This document shows positions 44,906 through 52,747 of a stretch of DNA of 64,000 bases, piece after piece. A program made the position numbers and the translations under genes. The DNA is from Stutzerimonas kunmingensis (GTDB lineage: Bacteria; Pseudomonadota; Gammaproteobacteria; Pseudomonadales; Pseudomonadaceae): contig NZ_JACXXG010000004.1 of the NCBI RefSeq assembly GCF_014764705.1, positions 1-64,000 of the forward strand, read 5' to 3'. Every line of letters starts with the position of its first letter. Positions within the stretch are counted from its first letter, which is position 1. Under the pieces are notes generated by a model. That model was not told where the DNA came from. It was given only the letters and a program-made list of their open reading frames with translations, and ran no database searches.

Positions 44906-45214
44906 TCAGTCGTCCTGATGGTCCTTCAGCACTTCGCCGGTCTTGGCGTCGAGCTCGACGTCCCATTGCACACCTTTGTCGTCGCGCAGTTCAAGCTGAT
45001 AGACGTAGCGGCCGTACTCTTCTTCCAGCTCGGTCTCTTCGACGGTAGCGCCGGGGTGCTTGGCCAGTGCCGCTTCGTTGAGCTTCTCGAACGACTGGAT
45101 GGTGCCGGCATCGCGCAGCTTCAGTGCTTCGTCGGGACCGATGTCCTTGGCCATGGCCAGGTTGGCACCGAGGGCGAGGGTGGCGGCGGTGAACAGCGTA
45201 GTCAGTGTTTTCAT
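44906..45214 (-). CDS. PepSY-domain periplasmic protein (first of operon)
   Basis: A 102-aa exported protein: signal peptide MKTLTTLFTAATLALGANLAMA, then the PepSY domain (HPGATVEETELEEEYGRYVYQ, partly quoted) ending VELDAKTGEVLKDHQDD. ATG 45214 is chosen because the signal peptide begins there. It heads the operon with a second PepSY gene, the response regulator and the kinase. It is divergent from the CusF-like gene across 172 bases. Many such genes are induced by their own two-component system. Confidence 0.87.
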   Translation of the reverse strand: MKTLTTLFTAATLALGANLAMAKDIGPDEALKLRDAGTIQSFEKLNEAALAKHPGATVEETELEEEYGRYVYQLELRDDKGVQWDVELDAKTGEVLKDHQDD

Positions 45215-45386
45215 GGTTTTGATTCCTGTGGTTGGTTTCGACGATTCACAGGTTACGGGGGCTTGCTTAAACGAAACTGAACGTCGCCAGGCGGCTGCGA
45301 ATGCACCGTTCGGGCGAGGGCGAACCGCGCCATGGGGACTACGCTTGCTGCAGGTCAGCACGACCGATCGATCGGGGTGAGTCGTC

Positions 45387-45743
45387 ATGAAAACCGTGTT
45401 TCTCGTACTGCTTGCGACCCTCGGGCTGAGTGGCCAGGCCTCTGCCGAGGATCTGCTGAAGCCCTCCACCACACCGCCACCGGTCGATGATGTGGCGGCT
45501 GGCAACAGCCTGGAGGCCGAGCCCGCTTACCAGGCCGAAGGCGTGATCCGCGCCATCGATGCCCGGCAGGGCAGCGTCACCATCGCCCACGGGCCGGTGC
45601 CGGAGTTGAAGTGGCCGGCGATGGTGATGCCGTTCAAGGCGGACGCCGCACAGCTCGGCGGGCTGGCCGTGGGCGATGCGGTGGAGTTCCGCTTCAGCAA
45701 CGGCGAGATGGACCCGCAGATCGTCTTCATTCGACGGCAGTAG
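45387..45743 (+). CDS. CusF-like copper-binding periplasmic protein
   Basis: A 118-aa exported protein: signal peptide MKTVFLVLLATLGLSGQASA, a linker, and a CusF-type OB-fold domain from about 45 (EGVIRAIDARQGSVTIAHGP, partly quoted). WPAMVMPF supplies the Trp/Met residues that bind Cu(I)/Ag(I) in CusF. The CusF His-Met-Met set appears as H-x-P...M-x-M. No CusCBA efflux genes are beside it. Divergent from the PepSY/two-component operon, so it may share its control. Confidence 0.8.
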   Translation: MKTVFLVLLATLGLSGQASAEDLLKPSTTPPPVDDVAAGNSLEAEPAYQAEGVIRAIDARQGSVTIAHGPVPELKWPAMVMPFKADAAQLGGLAVGDAVEFRFSNGEMDPQIVFIRRQ

Positions 45744-45745
45744 CC

Positions 45746-46522
45746 TCAGCGTCGCGCCTGCTCGTGGCAGCAGCCGGCGGGCTCTGAGCGTCCGCTCGGG
45801 GCAACGCGATCGTCGCTGTCGTAACGGTCATGCAGGCGTACCCAGTCGGTGAGGTTGTGTTGGGGCCCGGTTTCGTTGCGCCCGTTGGGCGTCATGTCCA
45901 GCAGGACATAGGTGCCGAGCAGTTCTTCCGCGCCGCGACCATAGGTCGAGAAGGTGTGGAAGATGTCGCCCTGCGGGTCGCGGTAAAAAACACTGAAGCC
46001 CGACAGCTCCTCGCAGACGAAGGGTTGCCAGGCGTAGTTGTAGAAGACCTTGCCCTCGACGATGTCCTCGGCATCGAAGGACACGTGGAAGTCGCGGTTG
46101 AACATGCTGCCGGCCGACGACAGCCAGCGGAACTGCCAGCCCATGCGCTGGCGGAACGCCTCCAGCCGCTCGAACGGCGCGCGGGAAATGGCGGCGAAGC
46201 TGACGTCATGCTGCAGCAGGTGCAGTAGCGCACCGCCGATATGATCGGCCTCGAACGAACAGCCGACGCAACCCTCGGTCCAGTCCGGGCCGAACATGAA
46301 GTGCTTGATCACCAGCTGGCTGCGACCCTCGAACAGCTCGCTCAGGCGAACCGCGCCGCTGGTATCGTGAAAGCGATAGTCCTGCGCAAGGCGTCGCCAG
46401 GGCAGTTGCCGACGCTTTTCGCTGAGCGCATCGCGCTGGCGGGTGAGCTGTTTCTCTTCCTGCAGATGGGCGCTGTGGGCGGCCAGCCAGTCCTGATCGG
46501 ATACGACCTTGTGCGTTGCCAT
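45746..46522 (-). CDS. DUF899 thioredoxin-like family protein
   Basis: A 258-aa protein starting at ATG 46522 behind GGAGGT. DUF899 markers are visible: LVIKHFMFGPDWTEGCVGCSF (partly quoted) with the CxxC-like Cys pair, AISRAPFERLEAFRQRMGW (partly quoted), WLSSAGSMFNRDFHVSF, and GTYVLLDMTPNGRNE. Members have a thioredoxin-like fold of unknown function. The protein ends CCHEQARR. The CusF-like gene converges on it with two bases between the stops. Confidence 0.88.
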   Translation of the reverse strand: MATHKVVSDQDWLAAHSAHLQEEKQLTRQRDALSEKRRQLPWRRLAQDYRFHDTSGAVRLSELFEGRSQLVIKHFMFGPDWTEGCVGCSFEADHIGGALLHLLQHDVSFAAISRAPFERLEAFRQRMGWQFRWLSSAGSMFNRDFHVSFDAEDIVEGKVFYNYAWQPFVCEELSGFSVFYRDPQGDIFHTFSTYGRGAEELLGTYVLLDMTPNGRNETGPQHNLTDWVRLHDRYDSDDRVAPSGRSEPAGCCHEQARR

Positions 46523-46747
46523 GTAGACCTCCGGGGCGCGGATTGGGAGCGGGCGCGGAGCCACCGCCGCGCGGCAATGGCCCTGTGACAGAGTCGATTG
46601 GCGCCGGGCGAAATCGACATCGGGCCAGGGAACGTCCGGCGGCTGGCGGCGCTGTGGTTGAACTTAGCGGCCGCCGCCGCGCTCGTAATTCAGGCAAGGG
46701 CCAACCGTATGGCCCGATCTGATCCCGTTCGCAGAAGGAATAACGAG

Positions 46748-47011
46748 ATGTACAACAAGACACTGACCGCCGCGCTCGCCGTTGCCATCCTCGGTTCTGG
46801 TGCTACCTTCGCCGCCGACAAGCCCGGCGCCGACTGGATCAGCCTCGAACAGGCCGTAGAGAAGGCCAAGGCCGCCGGCTACACCGAACTGCACGGCATC
46901 GAGGCCGATGATGATGGCTGGGAAGGCGAGGGCATGAAGCAGGACGGCAAGAAGTACGAGTTCAAGATCGATGGCCGTACCGGCGAAGTGACCAAGGACA
47001 AGGAAGACTGA
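46748..47011 (+). CDS. PepSY-type small exported protein
   Basis: An 87-aa protein: signal peptide MYNKTLTAALAVAILGSGATFA, then a PepSY-like domain (WISLEQAVEKAKAAGYTELHG, partly quoted) ending KIDGRTGEVTKDKED. The RBS AAGGA sits before ATG 46748. It is a separate third PepSY protein in 2.1 kb and faces the same way as the pseudouridine synthase. A stem CTGAGCGCA/TGCGCTCAG (47043-47081) lies after it without a T-run. Confidence 0.85.
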   Translation: MYNKTLTAALAVAILGSGATFAADKPGADWISLEQAVEKAKAAGYTELHGIEADDDGWEGEGMKQDGKKYEFKIDGRTGEVTKDKED

Positions 47012-47174
47012 GCCTGCGCGTTCCTCTCGCCTGGCGTCTTCGCTGAGCGCATCGCCTGCCCCCTGGCGGCGCTGCGCTCAGCAGCCACTTGCCACAGCGC
47101 TCCCGCAACGGGAGGCAGCTACTGACAGAGCAGGTATCATCCACCTCCCTCGTCGCTACCGTGTAGCTGCATTC

Positions 47175-48059
47175 ATGTCCGCTTCCAGTTCCCGCCCCAG
47201 CACCCTGCATCTGCCGCCAGGCGATTGGCCTACGGTGCTCGACTGCCTGTGCGCGCACTTCCCTGCGATCAGTCGCGCTACCTGGCTCGATCGCATCGCC
47301 CGCGGCCGCGTGCTTGATGCGCAGATGCAGCCGATCGATGCCGCGCAGGCCTATCGGGTAGGCATGCGCATTCATTACTTTCGCGAAGTGCCGAATGAGA
47401 CCCCGGTGCCGTTCGAAGAACGCATCCTGCACGTCGACGAGCATCTGGTGGTAGCCGACAAGCCGCACTTTCTCTCGGTGATGCCAGCTGGCGAATACGT
47501 CAACGAAACCCTGCTGGCGCGGCTCAGCAAACGGCTGGGTAACGCCGATCTGGTACCGATTCATCGTATCGATCGGCTCACCGCCGGTCTGGTGCTGTTC
47601 TCGGCCAACCGGGGGAGCCGAGGTGCCTACCAGGCGCTGTTCCGTGAGCGGGAGATCAGCAAGCGCTACGAGGCAATCTGCCCGGCGCTGCCGCATCTCG
47701 AATTTCCCCTGCGCCGACGCCTGTGCATGGTGCCGGGCGACCCCTTCTTCCTGATGCGTGAGGGCGCCGGTGAGCCGAACAGCGAAACGCTGATCGAGGT
47801 GCTCGAACGGCGCGGCGACCTCTGGCGCTACGGGCTCTCCCCCATCAGCGGCAAAAAGCACCAGCTGCGCCTGCACATGGCCACGCTCTGCGCCGGTATC
47901 TGCAATGACCCGTTCTATCCCGAGCTGCTCGAGCGCAGCGAGCGTGAGGCCGACGACTACGCGCGGCCACTGAAGCTGCTGGCGCGTGGATTGCGCTTTA
48001 GCGATCCGCTGAGCGGAGCGCTGCGCGAATTCGAGAGCACGCTGCAACTGGATTGGTAA
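47175..48059 (+). CDS. RluA-family pseudouridine synthase
   Basis: A 294-aa RNA pseudouridine synthase. The catalytic Asp133 lies in PIHRIDRLTAGLVLF, the RluA signature, with DKPHFLSVMPAG before it and GLSPISGKKHQLRLHM (motif III) after it. An N-terminal S4-like part (residues 15-75) is present. The exact RNA target (rRNA or tRNA position) cannot be read from sequence. Confidence 0.92.
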   Translation: MSASSSRPSTLHLPPGDWPTVLDCLCAHFPAISRATWLDRIARGRVLDAQMQPIDAAQAYRVGMRIHYFREVPNETPVPFEERILHVDEHLVVADKPHFLSVMPAGEYVNETLLARLSKRLGNADLVPIHRIDRLTAGLVLFSANRGSRGAYQALFREREISKRYEAICPALPHLEFPLRRRLCMVPGDPFFLMREGAGEPNSETLIEVLERRGDLWRYGLSPISGKKHQLRLHMATLCAGICNDPFYPELLERSEREADDYARPLKLLARGLRFSDPLSGALREFESTLQLDW

Positions 48060-48125
48060 CGGTGGGCGCACCTTCGTGGGATTGGCGAGTCTCAAATCCA
48101 AGACAGCCCAGCCCCTGGTGCAGCC

Positions 48126-49091
48126 ATGCCCGAAGGTCCTTCCATCGTCATCCTGCGTGAAGAAGTCGCGGCATTCGCCGGGCGCACCATCGAACGTGCC
48201 GAGGGCAGCGCCAAGATCGACATGTCCCGGCTGGCCGGTCAGGTGGTGCGTGGCTTCCATAGCTGGGGCAAGCATTTCCTGATCGAGCTGGACGACGTCT
48301 CCGTCCGCATCCACCTGCTGCTGTTCGGCAGCTACCGCATCAACGAGCGCAAGGACGCCGTAGCGCGGCTGAGCCTGGGCTTTGCCAACGGCGAGCTGAA
48401 CTTCTACGCCTGCTCGGTGCAGTTGATCGAAGGGCCGCTGGATGCGACGTACGACTGGAGCATGGACCTGATGAGCGACGCCTGGAGCCCGCGCGCGGCG
48501 CTCAAGCGGCTGCGTGCGCATCCGCAGATGCTGGCCTGCGACGCGCTGCTGGACCAGACGCTGTTTGCCGGCTCCGGCAACATCATCAAGAACGAAGTGC
48601 TGTTTCGCATCCGCATCCATCCGCTGTCGCTGATCGGCGAGTTGCCGGCGGCGAAGCTGCGCGAGCTAGTGCATGAAACGCGCACCTACAGTTTCGAGTT
48701 CCTGCAGTGGAAGCGCGAAGGCACCCTCAAGGCCCATTGGCTGGCCCACAACCGCGATATCTGTCCGCGCTGCAAGATTCCCTTCAGCAAGGCGAAGGCG
48801 CTGGGGCGCAGCAAACGCCGGGCGTTTTTCTGCCTGCGCTGCCAGAAGCGCTATGGCGACTCAGCGCAGATCGTGGCCGACGAGCCGGGCGCGGTGGATG
48901 AGGGGGAGGGTGGACAATGGAGCGGCCTTGTCAACGCGGTTGGTTCGCCGCCGCCGAGGTGGTCGCCGGGTACCGGTGGAAAAGCTGCGCATTTTCCACC
49001 CTACGGCGGCCGTGGTGTTGGGGCGCAGATGGCCGGCCGGTGCAGGGGCCTCGTAGGGTGGACAACGGCACCGCCTTGTCCTCGAGGCTAG
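48126..49091 (+). CDS. nei: Endonuclease VIII-like DNA glycosylase (Nei family) with repeat-derived C-terminal tail
   Basis: An oxidised-base DNA glycosylase/lyase of the Fpg/Nei family. The catalytic Pro2-Glu3 (MPEGP) forms the Schiff base. The helix-two-turn-helix lies near 155-165 (AGSGNIIKNEVLF), and the zinc finger is CPRC...CLRC (about 218-240). The family fold ends about residue 250. The last 60 residues (from about 261) are encoded by GTAGGGTGGA-type intergenic repeats, so the tail is likely non-functional or recently added. The frame stops at 49091 inside a second repeat copy. Confidence 0.85.
   Translation: MPEGPSIVILREEVAAFAGRTIERAEGSAKIDMSRLAGQVVRGFHSWGKHFLIELDDVSVRIHLLLFGSYRINERKDAVARLSLGFANGELNFYACSVQLIEGPLDATYDWSMDLMSDAWSPRAALKRLRAHPQMLACDALLDQTLFAGSGNIIKNEVLFRIRIHPLSLIGELPAAKLRELVHETRTYSFEFLQWKREGTLKAHWLAHNRDICPRCKIPFSKAKALGRSKRRAFFCLRCQKRYGDSAQIVADEPGAVDEGEGGQWSGLVNAVGSPPPRWSPGTGGKAAHFPPYGGRGVGAQMAGRCRGLVGWTTAPPCPRG
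48906..49005. repeat. GTAGGGTGGA-type intergenic repeat, copy 1
   Basis: Begins GAGGGTGGACAATGG and ends TTTTCCACCCTACGG. The inverted ends GGGTGGA/TCCACCC frame a 70-base middle. It lies inside the 3' end of the nei frame, which it extends. Confidence 0.7.
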
Positions 49092-49151
49092 CGGGGCTCG
49101 GAGCCGGGCTGGAGGGAGACAGTGGGAAGCTGCCGCGTTTTTCACCCTATG
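49052..49151. repeat. GTAGGGTGGA-type intergenic repeat, copy 2
   Basis: Begins CGTAGGGTGGACAACGGCAC and ends TTTTCACCCTATGTG, a slightly decayed inverted end. The nei frame terminates within it. It also lies downstream of the convergent Prs-like gene. Confidence 0.7.
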
Positions 49152-49172
49152 TGCCGCTCGTTGAGTATCGCC

Positions 49173-50069
49173 TCAGCGCAGCAGCGGCCTGAGCGCGTCA
49201 GCCAGCTGCGAGGCCATGCTCACCGCATTGCTCTCATGGGCGATGCAGTCGGTACTCCAGATCTGACCGACCCCGGCGGCGCGGATCACCGCCAGCGCAT
49301 CATCGGCGAACAGCGCGTGGGTCACTGCGACGTCTACCGAGGCGGCGCCAGCGGCCAGCAGTTTCTCCGCGGCATTGGCGAGGGTGCGGCCGGAACTGGC
49401 GACGTCATCGAGCAGCACTACATGGCGCCCGGCAAACTCCAGCGCCGGCAGTGCGATGTCGACCTGGCGATCGCCGTGGCGCACCTTGTTGCACACGCCG
49501 TGTTCGAAGCCATGTTCGACGGCGGCAGCTTCGATCCACTGCAGCGCCTCGGCATCCGGGCCGATCAGCAGGGCATCGGGATGCCGCTCGGCGATTAGCC
49601 GTGCCAGCGCCGGTGCCGCGCACAGTGTCACGGCATCTTCCAGAGGCACGGCTTCCTGCAGGGTAGCGACGCGGTGCAGGTGCGGATCGACGGTGATCAG
49701 CCCGTCGAACTGGCTGGCCAGCAGCTGGCCAAGCACCCGCTGGCTGACCACTTCACCGGGATTGAAGGCGATGTCCTGGCGCATGTAGGCCAGATAAGGC
49801 GTGACCAGGATCAGTCGCCTGGCGCCCAGTCGGCGCGCCTCGCCGGCGATCAGGAGCAGCTCGACCAGCTTCTCGTTGGGATGGTCGAGGCCGCGGTAGA
49901 TCACCAGCTGCTCGGCGATGGCCTCGCCTTCGCCCAGTGGCAGACGCAGGCGCAGTTCGTCATCGGGAAAACGGTGGCGCTCGACTGCCGCAGCGGCCAG
50001 CCCAGAGGCTTCGGCCAGTCGCAGGGCGGCGGCGCGCTCGTCATCGAAATACAGCAGCTGGCTTTGCAT
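49173..50069 (-). CDS. Ribose-phosphate pyrophosphokinase-like protein
   Basis: A 298-aa Prs paralogue with two phosphoribosyltransferase folds. The PRPP-binding loop VVLLDDVASSGRTL is clear near 215-228, and YMRQDIAFNPGEVVSQRVLG (partly quoted) stands where Prs has its ATP loop (RQDxxF). Such short Prs-like proteins occur alongside the housekeeping prs. They may make PRPP for a salvage pathway, or act in ribose-1,5-bisphosphate chemistry. ATG 50069 follows GGGAG at five bases. Confidence 0.8.
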   Translation of the reverse strand: MQSQLLYFDDERAAALRLAEASGLAAAAVERHRFPDDELRLRLPLGEGEAIAEQLVIYRGLDHPNEKLVELLLIAGEARRLGARRLILVTPYLAYMRQDIAFNPGEVVSQRVLGQLLASQFDGLITVDPHLHRVATLQEAVPLEDAVTLCAAPALARLIAERHPDALLIGPDAEALQWIEAAAVEHGFEHGVCNKVRHGDRQVDIALPALEFAGRHVVLLDDVASSGRTLANAAEKLLAAGAASVDVAVTHALFADDALAVIRAAGVGQIWSTDCIAHESNAVSMASQLADALRPLLR

Positions 50070-50205
50070 CGGCACTCCCGAAACGGTTTTTGGCTGTTCG
50101 GCGCTGCCGACCTGAACCTCGGGCGATCTCGGCGCGGCAGTCCGCCTGAATGGGATACAGACAGCCTGCAGCTCGCAGCCGTTCGCCGTGGGAGGTCAGT
50201 CGTCG

Positions 50206-50976
50206 TCAGCGCGCTGCCCAGCCGCCGTCCATGTTCCACGCGGCGCCGCGTACCTGATCGCCGGCCTCGCTGCAGAGGAACAGCGCCATCGCACCTAGCT
50301 GCGCGGGGGTGACGAAGTCCAGCGAGGGCTGCTTTTCGGCGAGGAGGTCGTGGCGGGCGCGTTGTTCGTCACCACTTTCCCGCGCGCGCTCGTCGATCTG
50401 CTGCTGTACCAGTGGGGTCAGCACCCAGCCGGGGCAGATGGCGTTGCAGGTGATCGGCGTGGTGGCGGTTTCCAGCGCGACGACCTTGGTCAGCCCGACC
50501 AGCCCGTGCTTGGCGGCGACGTAGGCGGCCTTCTGCTCGGAGCCCACCAGCCCGTGCACCGAGGCGATATTGATGATCCGCCCCCAGCCGCGCTGGCGCA
50601 TGCCGGGCAGGGCCAGGCGTGTGGTGTGAAACGCCGAGGACAGGTTGATGGCGATGATGGCGTCCCAGCGCTCCACCGGGAATTCCTCCACCGGCGCCAC
50701 GTGCTGGATGCCGGCATTGTTGACCAGGATGTCGACGCCGCCGAAGTCGCGCTCGGCGTAGGCGAACAGCTCGGCGATCTGCGCTGGGTCGGACACGTCC
50801 GCACCGTGGTGGCCGACCTTGTGGCCATGGCGGCCGACTTCAGCCAGCGCCGGCGAGGCATCGCCGAAGCCGTTGAGAATCAGGTTGGCGCCGGCTTCGG
50901 CCAGCTTCAGCGCGATGCCAAGGCCGATGCCGCTGGTGGAGCCGGTGACCAGTGCGGTCTTGCCTGTGAGGTTCAT
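50206..50976 (-). CDS. bdhA: 3-hydroxybutyrate dehydrogenase
   Basis: A 256-aa classical SDR oxidising D-3-hydroxybutyrate to acetoacetate. It has GSTSGIGLG near 12-20 for NAD, NNAGIQHVAPVEEFP, the catalytic Ser in INIASVHGLVGS and YVAAKHG (YxxxK) near 155. ICPGWVLTPLV and the closing GGWAAR are typical of PHB dehydrogenases. ATG 50976 is the family start. It lies 109 bases downstream of the GntP-type permease on the same strand, so a joint transcript is likely. Confidence 0.94.
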   Translation of the reverse strand: MNLTGKTALVTGSTSGIGLGIALKLAEAGANLILNGFGDASPALAEVGRHGHKVGHHGADVSDPAQIAELFAYAERDFGGVDILVNNAGIQHVAPVEEFPVERWDAIIAINLSSAFHTTRLALPGMRQRGWGRIINIASVHGLVGSEQKAAYVAAKHGLVGLTKVVALETATTPITCNAICPGWVLTPLVQQQIDERARESGDEQRARHDLLAEKQPSLDFVTPAQLGAMALFLCSEAGDQVRGAAWNMDGGWAAR

Positions 50977-51085
50977 GGTTTCTCCCGCTTGGCGGCGACC
51001 GCGCTGGGCGGCGCCTCGTTTTTCTTGTTGTCGGAAGGCAATCGCAGATGTCGTGATGCTCGCCGAAATCGGCGAAGCGCCGCGA

Positions 51086-52477
51086 TCAGACGATGCCGGT
51101 AGCGTAGTACACACCGATCACGAAGAAGGCCGCGGCCGTGGCGATCAGGGTGATGGCAAAGATGTCCTTGTAGGATTCGCGGTGGGTCAGCCCGGTGACC
51201 GCCAGCAGGGTGATCACCGCGCCGTTGTGCGGCAGGGTGTCGAGCCCGCCGGAGGCCATCGAGGCGACCCGGTGCAGCACTTCCAGCGGAATCTGCGCGG
51301 CGTGGGCGGCGGCGACGAAGCTGTCGGCCATCGCGGCCAGGGCGATGCTCATGCCGCCAGAGGCCGAGCCGGTGATGCCGGCCAGCAGGTTGACGGTGAT
51401 GGCCTCGTTGATCAGCGGATTGGGGATCGCCGAGAGCGCGTCGGCCACCACGATGAAGCCCGGCAGAGAGGCGATCACCGCGCCGAAGCCGAATTCCGAC
51501 GCGGTGTTCATCGCCGCCAGCAGCGAACCGCCGACCGCCGTGCGGCTGCCCTCGGCGAGCTTGCCGCGCAGGGTGCCGAAGCTGGTTGCCAGCACCAGCG
51601 CGATGCCCAGCAGCAGCGCCGCTTCCACCGCCCAGATGGCGGTGAGCTTGCCGACCTCGGTGACCAGCGGGGCGCTCATGCCGGGCAGCTGCAGGCTGTG
51701 GCTGGTGCCGTAGAACTCGGGAATCCAGCGGGTGAACAAGAGATTGGCGACCAGCACCAGAAGCAGCGGCGACAGCGCCAGCCAGGGGTTGGGCAGGGCG
51801 ATGTCGGCCGGCGTCTCCGGCTCGTTGCGCAGGTTGGTGCCGTAGCCTTCGCCGGCGGCAATGGCCTTGCCGAGCTGCCACTTGAGATAGAGCATGCCCA
51901 GGCCGAATACGAAGAGGGTGCCGATCAGGCCGAGCCAGGGCGCCGCCCAGGTGGTGGTGTTGAAGAAGGTGGTGGGGATGATGTTCTGGATCTGCGGCGT
52001 GCCGGGAATGGCGGTCATGGTGAAGGTGAATGCGCCGAGGGCGATGGTCGCCGGGATCAGCCGCTTGGGCATGTTGCTCTGGCGGAACATCTCGGCGGCG
52101 AAGGGGTACACGGCAAACACCACGACGAACAGCGACACGCCGCCGTAAGTGAGCAGCGCGCAGACCAGCACGATCACCAGCATCGCCTGGCTGGTGCCGA
52201 GCAGGCGGATCGCCGCGGCGACGATGGAGCGCGAGAAGCCGGACATCTCGATCAGCTTGCCGAACACCGCGCCGAGCAGGAACACCGGGAAGTACAACTT
52301 GATAAAGCCGACCATCTTCTCCATGAAGATGCCGGTGAACGCCGGCGCCACGGCGGACGGGTCGGTGAGCAGCACCGCACCCATGGCGGCGATGGGAGCA
52401 AACAGGATGACACTGTAGCCGCGGTAGGCGGCGAGCATCAGCAGGGCCAATGCAGCAAGGGCGATGACGACGCTCAT
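51086..52477 (-). CDS. GntP-family permease (probable 3-hydroxybutyrate transporter)
   Basis: A 463-aa polytopic inner-membrane protein with about 12 hydrophobic segments. GntP-type repeats are GYSVILFAPIAAMGAVLL and SASGGMSIALAAMADSF, and TAIPGTPQIQNIIPTTFF (partly quoted) is conserved. The neighbouring bdhA and AtoE-type genes point to uptake of 3-hydroxybutyrate or a related organic acid. A sigma-54 promoter with one mismatch lies 125-140 bases upstream. ATG 52477 lies 11 bases after GGAG. Confidence 0.85.
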   Translation of the reverse strand: MSVVIALAALALLMLAAYRGYSVILFAPIAAMGAVLLTDPSAVAPAFTGIFMEKMVGFIKLYFPVFLLGAVFGKLIEMSGFSRSIVAAAIRLLGTSQAMLVIVLVCALLTYGGVSLFVVVFAVYPFAAEMFRQSNMPKRLIPATIALGAFTFTMTAIPGTPQIQNIIPTTFFNTTTWAAPWLGLIGTLFVFGLGMLYLKWQLGKAIAAGEGYGTNLRNEPETPADIALPNPWLALSPLLLVLVANLLFTRWIPEFYGTSHSLQLPGMSAPLVTEVGKLTAIWAVEAALLLGIALVLATSFGTLRGKLAEGSRTAVGGSLLAAMNTASEFGFGAVIASLPGFIVVADALSAIPNPLINEAITVNLLAGITGSASGGMSIALAAMADSFVAAAHAAQIPLEVLHRVASMASGGLDTLPHNGAVITLLAVTGLTHRESYKDIFAITLIATAAAFFVIGVYYATGIV

Positions 52478-52601
52478 CGGGGACGATCTCCTGGCCCCGT
52501 GCGGCACGACCGAACGCTGCCGAGGGCATTCGGGGACTCGCTGCTGCACGGCAGGCGCTTGTTTTTCTTGTTTCGGCTGCGGACAGGCCGCACGGTGATT
52601 T

Positions 52602-52617
52602 AGCGAGTTCCGTGCCA
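52602..52617 (-). promoter_or_regulatory. Sigma-54 promoter of the GntP-bdhA operon
   Basis: On the minus strand TGGCACGG-AAC-TCGC matches the -24/-12 consensus TGGCACGG-N3-TTGC with one mismatch, spacing exact. It points at the GntP gene. In P. aeruginosa the equivalent operon is controlled by a sigma-54 enhancer protein (HbcR). No such gene is in this window. Confidence 0.7.
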
Positions 52618-52657
52618 GATACGCAACTCGCTGATTTGCATGGTCTTTATCTTGAGT

Positions 52658-52741
52658 GTCCAGATCGTTGGACGGCGCTTGTGTCTTGCATCCTGGACAG
52701 TGCGGTCCAGCATTCCGGACAACGTCGCCGTCCGGAATGCT
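52658..52741. promoter_or_regulatory. Three stem-loops/inverted repeats between atoE and the sigma-54 promoter
   Basis: GTCCA-N6-TGGAC (52658-52673), CTGGAC-N6-GTCCAG (52693-52710) and AGCATTCCGGAC-N9-GTCCGGAATGCT (52709-52741). The last, a perfect 12-base stem just after the atoE stop, is the probable terminator. The two GTCC-type palindromes could be enhancer sites for the activator of the sigma-54 promoter. Confidence 0.5.
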
Positions 52742-52747
52742 CCGGCC

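Noticed and set aside
50819..52603. 594-codon plus-strand frame over the bdhA/GntP region
   Set aside because: Gly/Gln/Arg/His-rich antisense of two conserved proteins.
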